Assembly: GCF_040654195.1 (NCBI RefSeq)
Contig: NZ_JBFAHM010000024.1
Location: 14,211-78,210 of the forward strand
DNA: 64,000 nt
Source: Hamadaea sp013361475
GTDB lineage: Bacteria; Actinomycetota; Actinomycetes; Mycobacteriales; Micromonosporaceae
Direction: 5' to 3'
Position 1 is the first letter of the stretch. Every line of letters starts with the position of its first letter. Under the pieces are notes generated by a model that did not search any database, was not told the DNA's origin, and worked only from the letters and a program-made list of their open reading frames with translations. Of this stretch, positions 23,903 to 31,457 are shown piece by piece. Position numbers and translations under genes: made by a program.

Positions 23903-24690
23903 GGCACCGCCACCGGTTGAACGCCCGCGCGGGCCAGGTACGGGTCGAGGCGGCGCGCGAGTTCCGGCAGGTGATGACTCGGCACCTGCGGATACAGATG
24001 GTGTTCGAGGTGGTAGGTCAGTTCGAGGAAGATCGCGGGGATGATCCGGCCGCGCAGCGTGCGGGTCTGCTGGACCGGTTCGTCGCCGTAGCCGTGGTGC
24101 GGCAGGTAGACCGTGAGCAGCGGATACACCCAGCTCCCCACGATCGCCAGGATCGCGTAGACGAGCAGTCCGGGCGTGACCGGCCAGAGCAGGACTCCAC
24201 CTACGACCGCGGCGACCGGGACGGCGGCTTCGACGAGCAGCCACATCCGGTCGCGCCGGCCCGACCGGCCGTACGCCCAGAGCCACAGCCGGACCAGGAA
24301 GACCGGTCCATACAGGACCGCGCCGAGGAACGACAGGTTCGCCGGGTAGCCCTCGGGGTCGTCCGGGCTCGGGAAGAGCCGGTGATGCTGCCGGTGCGTG
24401 ATCCGGTACGCGTGCCCCGACTCCAGCAGCACCAGGCCGAGCGCGAACAGCCAGCGATCGGTCTCGGTCTCGGTCAGGCCGAGCGTCCGGTGCACGACGT
24501 CGTGCGTGACCGTGACCACGGCGACGAAGATCCCGAAGACGATCAGCGGCGTCAGCCACCACAGCCCCAGCCACACCGCGGCGGCGAAGGCGGCCACCCC
24601 CACATAGGGCCGGGCCAGGGCGAGCATGCGCTGGGACGGCGTCGTCACCAGCAGATCTTCGCCCAGCTCTCGCATCGTGGGCAACTTCAT
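23899..24690 (-). CDS. membrane fatty-acid desaturase / carotenoid hydroxylase-like di-iron enzyme
   Basis: A 263-residue integral membrane di-iron oxygenase. The three histidine boxes are clear: HDVVH at 63-67, HRQHH at 99-103 and HLEHH at 227-231. Four or more hydrophobic helices flank them. This pattern is shared by acyl-lipid desaturases and by CrtW/CrtR-type carotenoid enzymes, and sequence reading alone does not separate them. The start abuts the upstream oxidoreductase stop (TAG then ATG). Pairing with a CrtI/CrtO-like flavoprotein suggests tailoring of a polyene or unsaturated lipid. Confidence 0.87.
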   Translation of the reverse strand: MKLPTMRELGEDLLVTTPSQRMLALARPYVGVAAFAAAVWLGLWWLTPLIVFGIFVAVVTVTHDVVHRTLGLTETETDRWLFALGLVLLESGHAYRITHRQHHRLFPSPDDPEGYPANLSFLGAVLYGPVFLVRLWLWAYGRSGRRDRMWLLVEAAVPVAAVVGGVLLWPVTPGLLVYAILAIVGSWVYPLLTVYLPHHGYGDEPVQQTRTLRGRIIPAIFLELTYHLEHHLYPQVPSHHLPELARRLDPYLARAGVQPVAVP

Positions 24691-26184
24691 CTACCGCCGC
24701 CTTTCCCGGAGGATTCCGTCCGCGACGATCCGGCTGCCCAGGACGCAGGCGACGGTGCCGAGGCCGGGCCACGTCGAGTCGCCGGCCAGCCACAGTCCCC
24801 GGCCGCCCAGGTCGTGCGGGATCGCGTACTGGTTGCTGTTGCGCAGGCTCTGATGCGGGCCGCCGACCGCGCCGCCGGGGCGGAAGGCGTACCGCTCGAA
24901 GGCGCGCGGGGTGCCGACCTCGGCCACCACCGCCCGCTGCCCCAACGCCGGGTAGGCCCGCCGCGCCAGAGTGATCAACCGCTCGCCGATCTCCTTCTTG
25001 CGCTGGGCGTACCCCTCGGTGTCGAGACTGGACCAGGCGGACAGCGAGGTGTGCGTGGAGATCATGACGGCGCGGTGCCCCGGCGGCGCGCTGAGCGTGT
25101 CGCCGGGCGCGGACACCGAGACGAACATGTTCGTGCCGTCCCCGAACGGCCGCGCGTAGTCGTCGCAGAACTGGTGATGGGTGAGGCGGTGGCCGCCGAC
25201 CTCCGCCTCGGGGACCCCCAGGAAGACGATCACCGCCCCTCCCAGCTCCCCCCGGTCCCGCTCCAGGTAGCGGGTCAGCCGCCGGGCCACCGGCAGGCCG
25301 CCGCACAGCGCCTGCGCGGTCGGCGCCGGCACCGCGAGCACCACCTGGTCTGCGCGGGTGACCCCCCGGCTCGTCTCGATCTGGAAACCCTGGCGCACGC
25401 GGTGGACCCGCGTCCCGGTCCGGTCCCGGCCGCCGAGCTGGCGATAGCGCGCCACGAGGGTACGCCAGAAGCCGTGCATGCCACCGTGATGCCTGGTCAG
25501 GCCGGCCCCGCGGATCGTGATGCCGAGCGCGGCATTGATGAGCGGTGCGCGCTCGACGGTGCTGTGCACAGTGTCCTCGACGAGCATGCCCAGCAGGGTC
25601 GTCAACGCCTGGTCCTGGTCGACCCGATGCCGCCGCATCGCCTGCGCGAGCGTCTCCCGCAGGCGCCGCGCCTCGCCGACGTTACGCAGCCCGACCGCCC
25701 TCAGGTTGTGCAGCACGTCGGCCGGTCGGCGCATGGGCAGCTTGACGCCGGCCCGGCTGGCCCGCCAGAAGACGTCGGCGAGGCGGTCCAGTTCGGCCCA
25801 GAACGCCTGGTGGTCCGCGTCGTCGCCGAACTTGGCGAGGCGTTCGGCGTGCCACTGGGCGGGATCACGATGGAGGGTGACCGTCCGGTCCGGCAGCCAG
25901 ACCTCGTAGCCGGGCAGGTGCTCGCCCTCGATCGCCGGTACGCCGACGCTGTCGAGCAGTTCCGCGCCGACCCCACCGGGTTCGAAGTCGACCAGCGTGG
26001 TCGCGCCGACGTCGAACGAGAAGCCCCGATGCCGCCAGTAGCCCGCGCAGCCGCCGAGGTGGCCGTGCGCCTCGAAGAGCACCGTGGACAGACCGCTCGC
26101 CTGGAGCCGTAACGCGGTCGCCATGCCGGCCAGCCCACCGCCCACAATGGCCACATCGGTGTTCTGAACATCCGTTCTGAACAT
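24691..26184 (-). CDS. CrtI/retinol-saturase-like FAD-dependent oxidoreductase
   Basis: A 497-residue flavoprotein of the phytoene-desaturase/CrtO/retinol-saturase group. The N-terminal dinucleotide fold is VAIVGGGLAGMATAL (11-25) followed by the Glu-containing FEAHGHLGG. The C-terminal FAD motif is GLWLAGDSTWPGLGTVACV (about 465-485). It heads an operon with a di-iron desaturase and a TetR regulator, and no phytoene synthase is present, so the substrate may be a lipid rather than a carotenoid. The ATG at 26184 is preceded 6 nt upstream by CACTCT and further up by TTGACA (26220-26215), so the mRNA is probably leaderless, with the operator covering the start. Confidence 0.88.
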   Translation of the reverse strand: MFRTDVQNTDVAIVGGGLAGMATALRLQASGLSTVLFEAHGHLGGCAGYWRHRGFSFDVGATTLVDFEPGGVGAELLDSVGVPAIEGEHLPGYEVWLPDRTVTLHRDPAQWHAERLAKFGDDADHQAFWAELDRLADVFWRASRAGVKLPMRRPADVLHNLRAVGLRNVGEARRLRETLAQAMRRHRVDQDQALTTLLGMLVEDTVHSTVERAPLINAALGITIRGAGLTRHHGGMHGFWRTLVARYRQLGGRDRTGTRVHRVRQGFQIETSRGVTRADQVVLAVPAPTAQALCGGLPVARRLTRYLERDRGELGGAVIVFLGVPEAEVGGHRLTHHQFCDDYARPFGDGTNMFVSVSAPGDTLSAPPGHRAVMISTHTSLSAWSSLDTEGYAQRKKEIGERLITLARRAYPALGQRAVVAEVGTPRAFERYAFRPGGAVGGPHQSLRNSNQYAIPHDLGGRGLWLAGDSTWPGLGTVACVLGSRIVADGILRERRR

Positions 26185-26193
26185 GTGTTCAGA
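26176..26193. promoter_or_regulatory. TetR operator overlapping the operon start
   Basis: Perfect palindrome TCTGAACA-TG-TGTTCAGA. The initiation codon of the oxidoreductase lies inside it. An extra half-site TTCTGAACA occurs at 26162-26170, 13 bp from the matching block at 26175-26183. It is the probable site of the operon's own TetR. Confidence 0.85.
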
Positions 26194-26271
26194 GTGACCT
26201 CACGGCTGTGCCTTTGTCAATATCAGGCCTCCCGAGCGGCCGGTTCTTCGGTGGGAGGCTATGGTCGGGGC

Positions 26272-27012
26272 ATGCGGCTGACCGTTCTCGGAGGTTGCGG
26301 CGCGTGGCCCGAACCGGCCTCCGCCTGCAGCGGGTTCCTCGTGGAGCACGACGGCTTCCGGCTGTTGCTCGACCTCGGCTACGCCACGCTGCCGCAGTTG
26401 CTCACCCACATCGCGGCCGACCAGGTCGACGCCGTGTACATCACGCACGGGCATCCCGACCACTGCTCGGACCTCAACCCGTTGCTGCGGGCGCGAGCGA
26501 TCGGCAGCCCGGCCGCCGCCCCGCTGCCGATCTACACGCAACCGGGCGCGATCGACGCGGTGATGGCGTTGGACCGGCCCGGCTGGCTCGACGAGTACGC
26601 CGACATCCGCGAATTCACCGCCGGGGACGCCTTCGAGATCGGCCCGTTCCACGCCGTCACCGCGTTGCTGCCGCACTGGGTGCCCAACGCGGGCGTACGC
26701 CTGACCGCCGACGACCGCGCCCTCGTCTACACCGGCGACGGCGGTCCCGGTCAAGCCGTCGTCGACCTGGCCCGGGAGGCTCAGCTGCTGGTCGCCGAGG
26801 CGACGTACGCCGAAGCCGTGCCGGACGACGCGAAAGGCATGCTCACCAGTGCCGCCGAAGCGGCCGCGCAGGCGACCGAGGCGGGCGTCCGCGGCATGCT
26901 GCTCACGCACCTCGAACCGGGGACCGACCCGTACGCCGCCCGGGCGGCGGCCCGGCAGAACTTCTCCGGCCCGATCGGCGTCGCCACCCCGGGACTGGCG
27001 ATCGAGTTCTGA
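26272..27012 (+). CDS. metallo-beta-lactamase-fold hydrolase (RNase Z-like)
   Basis: A 246-residue MBL-fold metal hydrolase. The zinc motif is THGHPDHCSD (His59, His61, Asp63, His64), with further ligands in LLPHWVPN, YTGDGGP and LLTHLEP. The fold is close to the RNase Z/ElaC and phosphodiesterase branch, but the tRNase exosite is not evident, so the substrate is open. The ATG is 6 nt after TATGGT (26260-26265), consistent with a leaderless transcript. It is divergent from the oxidoreductase operon. Confidence 0.9.
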   Translation: MRLTVLGGCGAWPEPASACSGFLVEHDGFRLLLDLGYATLPQLLTHIAADQVDAVYITHGHPDHCSDLNPLLRARAIGSPAAAPLPIYTQPGAIDAVMALDRPGWLDEYADIREFTAGDAFEIGPFHAVTALLPHWVPNAGVRLTADDRALVYTGDGGPGQAVVDLAREAQLLVAEATYAEAVPDDAKGMLTSAAEAAAQATEAGVRGMLLTHLEPGTDPYAARAAARQNFSGPIGVATPGLAIEF

Positions 27013-27019
27013 CCGGTCC

Positions 27020-27796
27020 CTAGCGGCTGGTCCAGCCGCCGTCGATGACGACGGTCTCCCCGGTGATGAGGGAGGCGGCCGGGGAGGCGAGGAAGACCAC
27101 GACCCCGGCGACCTCGATCGGCTCGCCGATGCGATGCAACGCCGCCACCCGTTCCAGCACATCCGCCCGGAACTTCTCGTCGGCCAGCACCTCGGCGGTG
27201 CCCGGCGTACGCACGAAGGTCGGCGCCACCGCGTTGACGGTGATCCCGTACCGCCCCCATTCCACGGCGAGGCATTTCGTCAAGTGCGCGATGGCCGCCT
27301 TGGTCATGCAGTAGATCGCCTCGCCCGGCAGCGCCACGATGCCCGCCTGCGAGCCGAGGTTGACGATGCGCCCGTAGCCCTGCCGGATCATCACCCGGCC
27401 CGCGGCCTGGCTCGCGAAGAAGGTGCCCTTGAGGTTCACCGCGAGCGTCCGGTCGAAGTCGGCCTCGACGACGTTCTCGGCGAGATTCTCCGGCGCGATC
27501 CCGGCGTTGTTGACGAGGATGTCCAATCGGCCGAACTCTGCGACGGCTGCGGCCACGGCCGGTTCGATCTGGTCGATCCGCGCCACGTCCATCTGCACCC
27601 GCAGCGCACGCCGCCCGCGAGCGGCGATCTCCTCGGCCAGCCCGCCGTCGGCGGTCACGTCCCGCAGCCCGAGCACCACGTCGGCGCCGGCCTCGGCGAG
27701 CGCGAGCGAGATCGCCCGGCCGAGGCCTCGGGCCGCACCGGTGACGAGGGCGACCTGATCGCGTACGTCGAAGCGAGGAAGAGCGGCGTCCGTCAT
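27020..27796 (-). CDS. short-chain dehydrogenase/reductase
   Basis: A 258-residue classical SDR using NAD(P)H. The cofactor motif TGAARGLG is at 19-26, NNAG at 96-99, and the catalytic residues are Ser149, Tyr162 and Lys166 (YCMTK). The C-terminal ITGETVVIDGGW is typical of FabG-like enzymes, but the substrate is not evident. The ATG at 27796 is 7 nt after TAGGCT (27809-27804). It follows der by 25 bp on the same strand and ends 7 bp from the convergent MBL gene. Confidence 0.93.
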   Translation of the reverse strand: MTDAALPRFDVRDQVALVTGAARGLGRAISLALAEAGADVVLGLRDVTADGGLAEEIAARGRRALRVQMDVARIDQIEPAVAAAVAEFGRLDILVNNAGIAPENLAENVVEADFDRTLAVNLKGTFFASQAAGRVMIRQGYGRIVNLGSQAGIVALPGEAIYCMTKAAIAHLTKCLAVEWGRYGITVNAVAPTFVRTPGTAEVLADEKFRADVLERVAALHRIGEPIEVAGVVVFLASPAASLITGETVVIDGGWTSR

Positions 27797-27821
27797 GGAC
27801 CTCAGCCTAGAGGTCCAGCCG

Positions 27822-29210
27822 TCAGCGCTTCTTCGCCCGCTCCTCACGACGCGTACGCACCGAGATGTCGATCGGGCTGCCTTCGAAGCCGAACTCCTCG
27901 CGCAGCCGCCGCTCGATGAACCGGACATATCCGGCGTCCAGCGGTCCAGTGGAGAAGACGACGAAGCGCGGCGGAGCCACCCCCGCCTGCGTCGCGAAAA
28001 GCACTCGCGGCGCCTTGCCACCTCGCACCGGGTGCGGCGTGGCCTGCACCAGCGCGGTCAGCCACTGGTTGAGCTGCCCGGTCGGGATGCGCTGCTCCCA
28101 ACTGGCCAACGCCGTCCGCAGCGCAGGAGCGAGCTTCTCGACGGCTCGCCCGGTCCGCGCGGAGACGTTGATCCGGGCCGCCCACGGGATGCGCTTGAGC
28201 TCCCGCTCGATCTCCTTGTCGAGGTACCAGCGACGGTCGGCGTCGACGAGGTCCCACTTGTTGAACGCGATGACCAGCGCCCGACCGGCCTCGACCACCA
28301 TGGTGAGCAGTCGTTGATCCTGCTCGCTGATGACCTCGCTCGAGTCGAGCAGCACGATGGCGACCTCGGCGGCCTCGATGGCGGCCTGCGTCCGCAGTGA
28401 GGCGAAGTACTCGGTGCCGCTCGCCTGCCCGGCTCGCTTGCGCAGCCCGGCGGTGTCGACGAACTGCCACACCTCGCCGCCCACGGTGACCAGCGAGTCG
28501 ACGGGGTCCACAGTGGTCCCGGCGACCGAGTCGACGACCGAGCGCTCTTCGCCCGACAACTTGTTGAGCAGGCTCGACTTGCCGACGTTGGGCCGCCCGA
28601 CGAGGGCCACCCGGCGCGGGCCGCGCGGACGGTCCTCGACGATCGCCGGCGCCTCCGGGATCGCGGCGAGGATGGCGTCGAGCAGGTCGCCCGATCCCCG
28701 GCCGTGCAGGGCGGAGACCGGCTGCGGCTCGCCGAGGCCCAGCGACCACAGACTGGTCGCCTCGACCTCGATCGCGTTGTTGTCGGCCTTGTTCGCGACC
28801 AGGATCACCGGCTTGCGGCTGGCCCGGAGCATGCGGACGGCGGCCTCGTCGACGTCGGTGGCCCCGACGGTCGCGTCGACCACGAACACCACGACGTCGG
28901 CCGTCTCGACGGCGATCTCCGCCTGCCGGGCGACCGCGGCCGCGCGGTCCTTCGCGTCGGGCTCCCAGCCGCCGGTGTCCACCACGGTGAACTGACGGCC
29001 GTTCCAGTACGCGTCGTAGGCCACCCGGTCCCGGGTGACCCCTGGCTTGTCCTCGACGACCGCCTGGCGACGGCCGATGAAGCGGTTGACCAGCGTCGAC
29101 TTGCCGACGTTGGGGCGGCCGACGACGGCGACCACCGGGTTCACCGGCGCGGGACCGTCAGCGGAGCCGACGTCCTCGACCCACTCGAAATCTTCGGACA
29201 CAGTTGTCAC
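27822..29210 (-). CDS. der: ribosome biogenesis GTPase Der (EngA)
   Basis: A 462-residue double-GTPase that assists 50S ribosome assembly. The two G domains each show GRPNVGKS (31-38 and about 205-212), with DTGGW / DTAGL switch motifs and NKAD / NKWD specificity motifs. The C-terminal KH-like domain ends in a basic tail (RTRREERAKKR). I choose the GTG at 29210, with AAGG 8 nt upstream. A GTG at 29225 overlapping the cmk stop is the alternative and would add five residues. It is cotranscribed with cmk, the usual actinobacterial pair. Confidence 0.97.
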   Translation of the reverse strand: MTTVSEDFEWVEDVGSADGPAPVNPVVAVVGRPNVGKSTLVNRFIGRRQAVVEDKPGVTRDRVAYDAYWNGRQFTVVDTGGWEPDAKDRAAAVARQAEIAVETADVVVFVVDATVGATDVDEAAVRMLRASRKPVILVANKADNNAIEVEATSLWSLGLGEPQPVSALHGRGSGDLLDAILAAIPEAPAIVEDRPRGPRRVALVGRPNVGKSSLLNKLSGEERSVVDSVAGTTVDPVDSLVTVGGEVWQFVDTAGLRKRAGQASGTEYFASLRTQAAIEAAEVAIVLLDSSEVISEQDQRLLTMVVEAGRALVIAFNKWDLVDADRRWYLDKEIERELKRIPWAARINVSARTGRAVEKLAPALRTALASWEQRIPTGQLNQWLTALVQATPHPVRGGKAPRVLFATQAGVAPPRFVVFSTGPLDAGYVRFIERRLREEFGFEGSPIDISVRTRREERAKKR

Positions 29211-29221
29211 TCCAGGAGCCT

Positions 29222-29875
29222 TCACTTGTCGAGGAGGCGCAGCAGCTCGGCGACGACCTCGTCGATGCCCAGCTCGGTGCTGTCCAGGACGACCGCGTCG
29301 GCGGCCTGCTTGAGCGGGTCGGTCTTGCGGGTCGAGTCGAGGTGGTCGCGGCGGCGCAGGTCGGCGGCGGTCGCGGCGTGGTCGGCGGCGTGCTCGGCAC
29401 TGCGCCGGGCGGCCCGCGCGTGCTCGGAGGCGGTCAGGTAGACCTTCAGGTCGGCCGTGGGCGCGACCACGGTGCCGATGTCCCGGCCCTCGACCACGAT
29501 GCGGCCCGCCTCGGCGATGATCTGCCGCTGCAGGTCCACGAGGAGCTGGCGGACGGCGGGGACGGCTGCGACGGCGGAGACCGCCTGGGTGACCTCCTGC
29601 CCCCGGATCGGGCCGTCGACGTTCACTCCGTCGACGCTGATCGACGGAGCGGCCGGATCGGTGACGATCTCCAGGGCGGCCGCGCTCACGATCTTGTAGA
29701 TGCCGTCCGGGTCGGTCAGCTGCGCGTCCGCCTGCAGCACGGCCCAGGTGGCGGCCCGGTACATCGCCCCGGTGTCCAGGTAGCGGGCGTCCAGCTTCGT
29801 CGCGAGCCGGCGCGACACCGTCGACTTGCCCGATCCGGACGGTCCGTCCACCGCCACGACCAGCGTCTGCGTCAC
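29222..29875 (-). CDS. cmk: (d)CMP kinase
   Basis: A 217-residue cytidylate kinase that phosphorylates CMP and dCMP with ATP. The P-loop GPSGSGKST is at 11-19, and the CMP-binding DTGAMYRA and EGRDIGT motifs follow. I start at the GTG at 29875 because GGGAGG lies 5 nt upstream; the in-frame ATG at 29905 would add ten residues. It precedes der. In M. tuberculosis it directly follows the rluB-type gene, which here lies over 10 kb away. Confidence 0.96.
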   Translation of the reverse strand: MTQTLVVAVDGPSGSGKSTVSRRLATKLDARYLDTGAMYRAATWAVLQADAQLTDPDGIYKIVSAAALEIVTDPAAPSISVDGVNVDGPIRGQEVTQAVSAVAAVPAVRQLLVDLQRQIIAEAGRIVVEGRDIGTVVAPTADLKVYLTASEHARAARRSAEHAADHAATAADLRRRDHLDSTRKTDPLKQAADAVVLDSTELGIDEVVAELLRLLDK

Positions 29876-30051
29876 GCCTGCCTCCCGCTTCCGCTCGCGG
29901 CCCATCGCCGCTCCACCGTCCCATTCTGCCCGGTCCCGGCCGCGAGGTCCGCGTCAGGCCACCGGAACGTGCCGGACATCTCCTCATGTCCCTTTCTGAT
30001 ACGCCGAAAGCAGCGCTCGGACGGGTCAGCTGCGTCCCACCGCCACTCCAT

Positions 30052-30082
30052 CCCAAGGTCGTCGGCAGCCGACGTTCTTGGG
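30052..30082. repeat. palindromic repeat unit A
   Basis: CCCAAG-GT-CGTCGGC-A-GCCGACG-TT-CTTGGG. Its 18-bp core GGTCGTCGGCAGCCGACG recurs exactly 40 bp downstream in unit B. It lies past the stop codon of the MFS gene on the minus strand and may terminate it. Confidence 0.8.
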
Positions 30083-30089
30083 GCATTTG

Positions 30090-30121
30090 GCAAGCTGGTC
30101 GTCGGCAGCCGACGATCTTGC
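30090..30121. repeat. palindromic repeat unit B
   Basis: GCAAG-CTGGT-CGTCGGC-A-GCCGACG-AT-CTTGC, a second copy of the hairpin core at 30097-30114 with different outer arms. The changed outer bases still pair, which suggests selection on the hairpin. Confidence 0.8.
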
Positions 30122-30177
30122 GACGTCCAGCGGCCGGCGACCAGCCGCCGGACCGGCCGCCGAAAGGGCCGCGTCGG

Positions 30178-31401
30178 TCAGGACGGGTGCTGGGCGAGGT
30201 CGGAGTCCGGAACCGGGCGCGGGCGGGGTCCGGGGATCGGCCGTGGACGGCCGACGGCGAGCGTAGCGGCGCCGACGGCGAGCGCGAGGAGGCCGCCGAC
30301 CGGCCAGACGAGGGCCGCCGAGTGCGCGTACAGGGCGGTGCCGAGCGCCGGGCTCAAGGTCATGCCGGCGATCGACGCCGCACCGTAGAGGCTCTGGTAG
30401 CGCCCGGCCATCCCGTCGGGGGCGGCGTCGGCGGCGTACGCGGTCGCAGTGGGCTTGTAGAGCATCTCCCCCACCGTCACGACGATCATCATGGCGACCG
30501 CCGCGATCAAGCCCAGTCCCGTACCGAGCAGCAGGTAGCCGGCTCCGACGAGCAGGAAGCCGACCCCGATGACGGCGACCGCCGAGTGCGCGCGCAGGCG
30601 TACCGCCAGAGCCGCCTCGGCGAGCACGATGAGCACGCAGTTGAGCGAGATCAGCAATCCGTAGGCGGCCGTCGGCTGGCCGTGGTCGCGGAGCCAGAGT
30701 GGCAGCACGGTGTATTGCAGCCGGTAGACGGAGTCGATGGCGACGATCGCCGCGAGCAGCGCGAGGATCCCGGGCCGGGCGCGCAGAGCCTCGATGAGGC
30801 CGCCGCGCGGCCGGGACGCCCCGGCGGCGACGGCCGGGCGCGGCACTCGGCTGAAGATGACGACCCAGAGGATCGCGCTGGTCACGGCGTCGAAGACGAA
30901 CAGCAGCCCGAAGTCGTACGCCGCGAACAGCGCGCCGAGCGGCGGGCCGACGATGGTCCCCGCGTTGGAGACCGAGCGGGACAGGGCGATGCCGACCCGG
31001 CGCAGCTCGGCCGGGATGGCGGTGGCGACCAGGGCGCTGCCGACCGGCCGGTTGATCCCGCCGATGGCCCCGGCGACCGCGATCAGCACCGGCAGCGCCG
31101 CGACCGGCGTGATCGGCACCAGCGCGCAGCACACGACCCAGCCGCCGACCGCGATCAGCATCGTGCGCCGCAGCCCGAATCGGTCGCCGATCCAGCCGCC
31201 GCCGAGATTGCCGGCGATCACCCCGACCCCGTACGCCGCCGTGACGAGCCCGGCGGTCGGCGCGCTCATGCCGCGGTCGACGACCAGGTAGAGGGTCATG
31301 TAGAGCCAGGCCAGCGACCCGGCGGCGCTGACGAACTGGCCGATCATCAGGACGCGCAGCCAGCCGGGCAGGCGGCGGAGGGTGTGGACGACGTCGCGCA
31401 C
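30178..31401 (-). CDS. MFS transporter
   Basis: A 407-residue major facilitator transporter with about 12 helices. Motif A is GGGWIGDRFGLRRTM in the loop after helix 2, and the motif RSVSNAGTIVGPPLG resembles the drug-export group DHA1. The substrate is unknown. The GTG at 31401 has GGGAGG 6 nt upstream. A perfect palindrome (31426-31442) lies in its promoter. The gene starts the accessory block between cmk and rluB. Confidence 0.9.
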   Translation of the reverse strand: MRDVVHTLRRLPGWLRVLMIGQFVSAAGSLAWLYMTLYLVVDRGMSAPTAGLVTAAYGVGVIAGNLGGGWIGDRFGLRRTMLIAVGGWVVCCALVPITPVAALPVLIAVAGAIGGINRPVGSALVATAIPAELRRVGIALSRSVSNAGTIVGPPLGALFAAYDFGLLFVFDAVTSAILWVVIFSRVPRPAVAAGASRPRGGLIEALRARPGILALLAAIVAIDSVYRLQYTVLPLWLRDHGQPTAAYGLLISLNCVLIVLAEAALAVRLRAHSAVAVIGVGFLLVGAGYLLLGTGLGLIAAVAMMIVVTVGEMLYKPTATAYAADAAPDGMAGRYQSLYGAASIAGMTLSPALGTALYAHSAALVWPVGGLLALAVGAATLAVGRPRPIPGPRPRPVPDSDLAQHPS

Positions 31402-31425
31402 GGCAGCCTCCCCAGGCCATCTTTG

Positions 31426-31442
31426 AGTTCCCAATGGGAACT
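31426..31442. promoter_or_regulatory. palindromic operator upstream of the MFS gene
   Basis: Perfect 17-bp palindrome AGTTCCCA-A-TGGGAACT, 24 bp upstream of the GTG start. No regulator gene is adjacent; the form would suit an HxlR-, MarR- or ArsR-like dimer. Confidence 0.72.
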
Positions 31443-31457
31443 TACCAGACCGCCCGG

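Larger units (their letters stand above)
29876..30177. other. intergenic region with two palindromes
   Basis: About 300 bp between cmk and the MFS gene. It contains the two related hairpins described separately at 30052 and 30090, and nothing that looks coding in any frame. Confidence 0.6.

Noticed and set aside
23917..26112. 731-residue plus-strand open frame
   Set aside because: Shadow of the desaturase and CrtI-like genes on the other strand; composition is Arg/Pro/Gln-rich without any domain.
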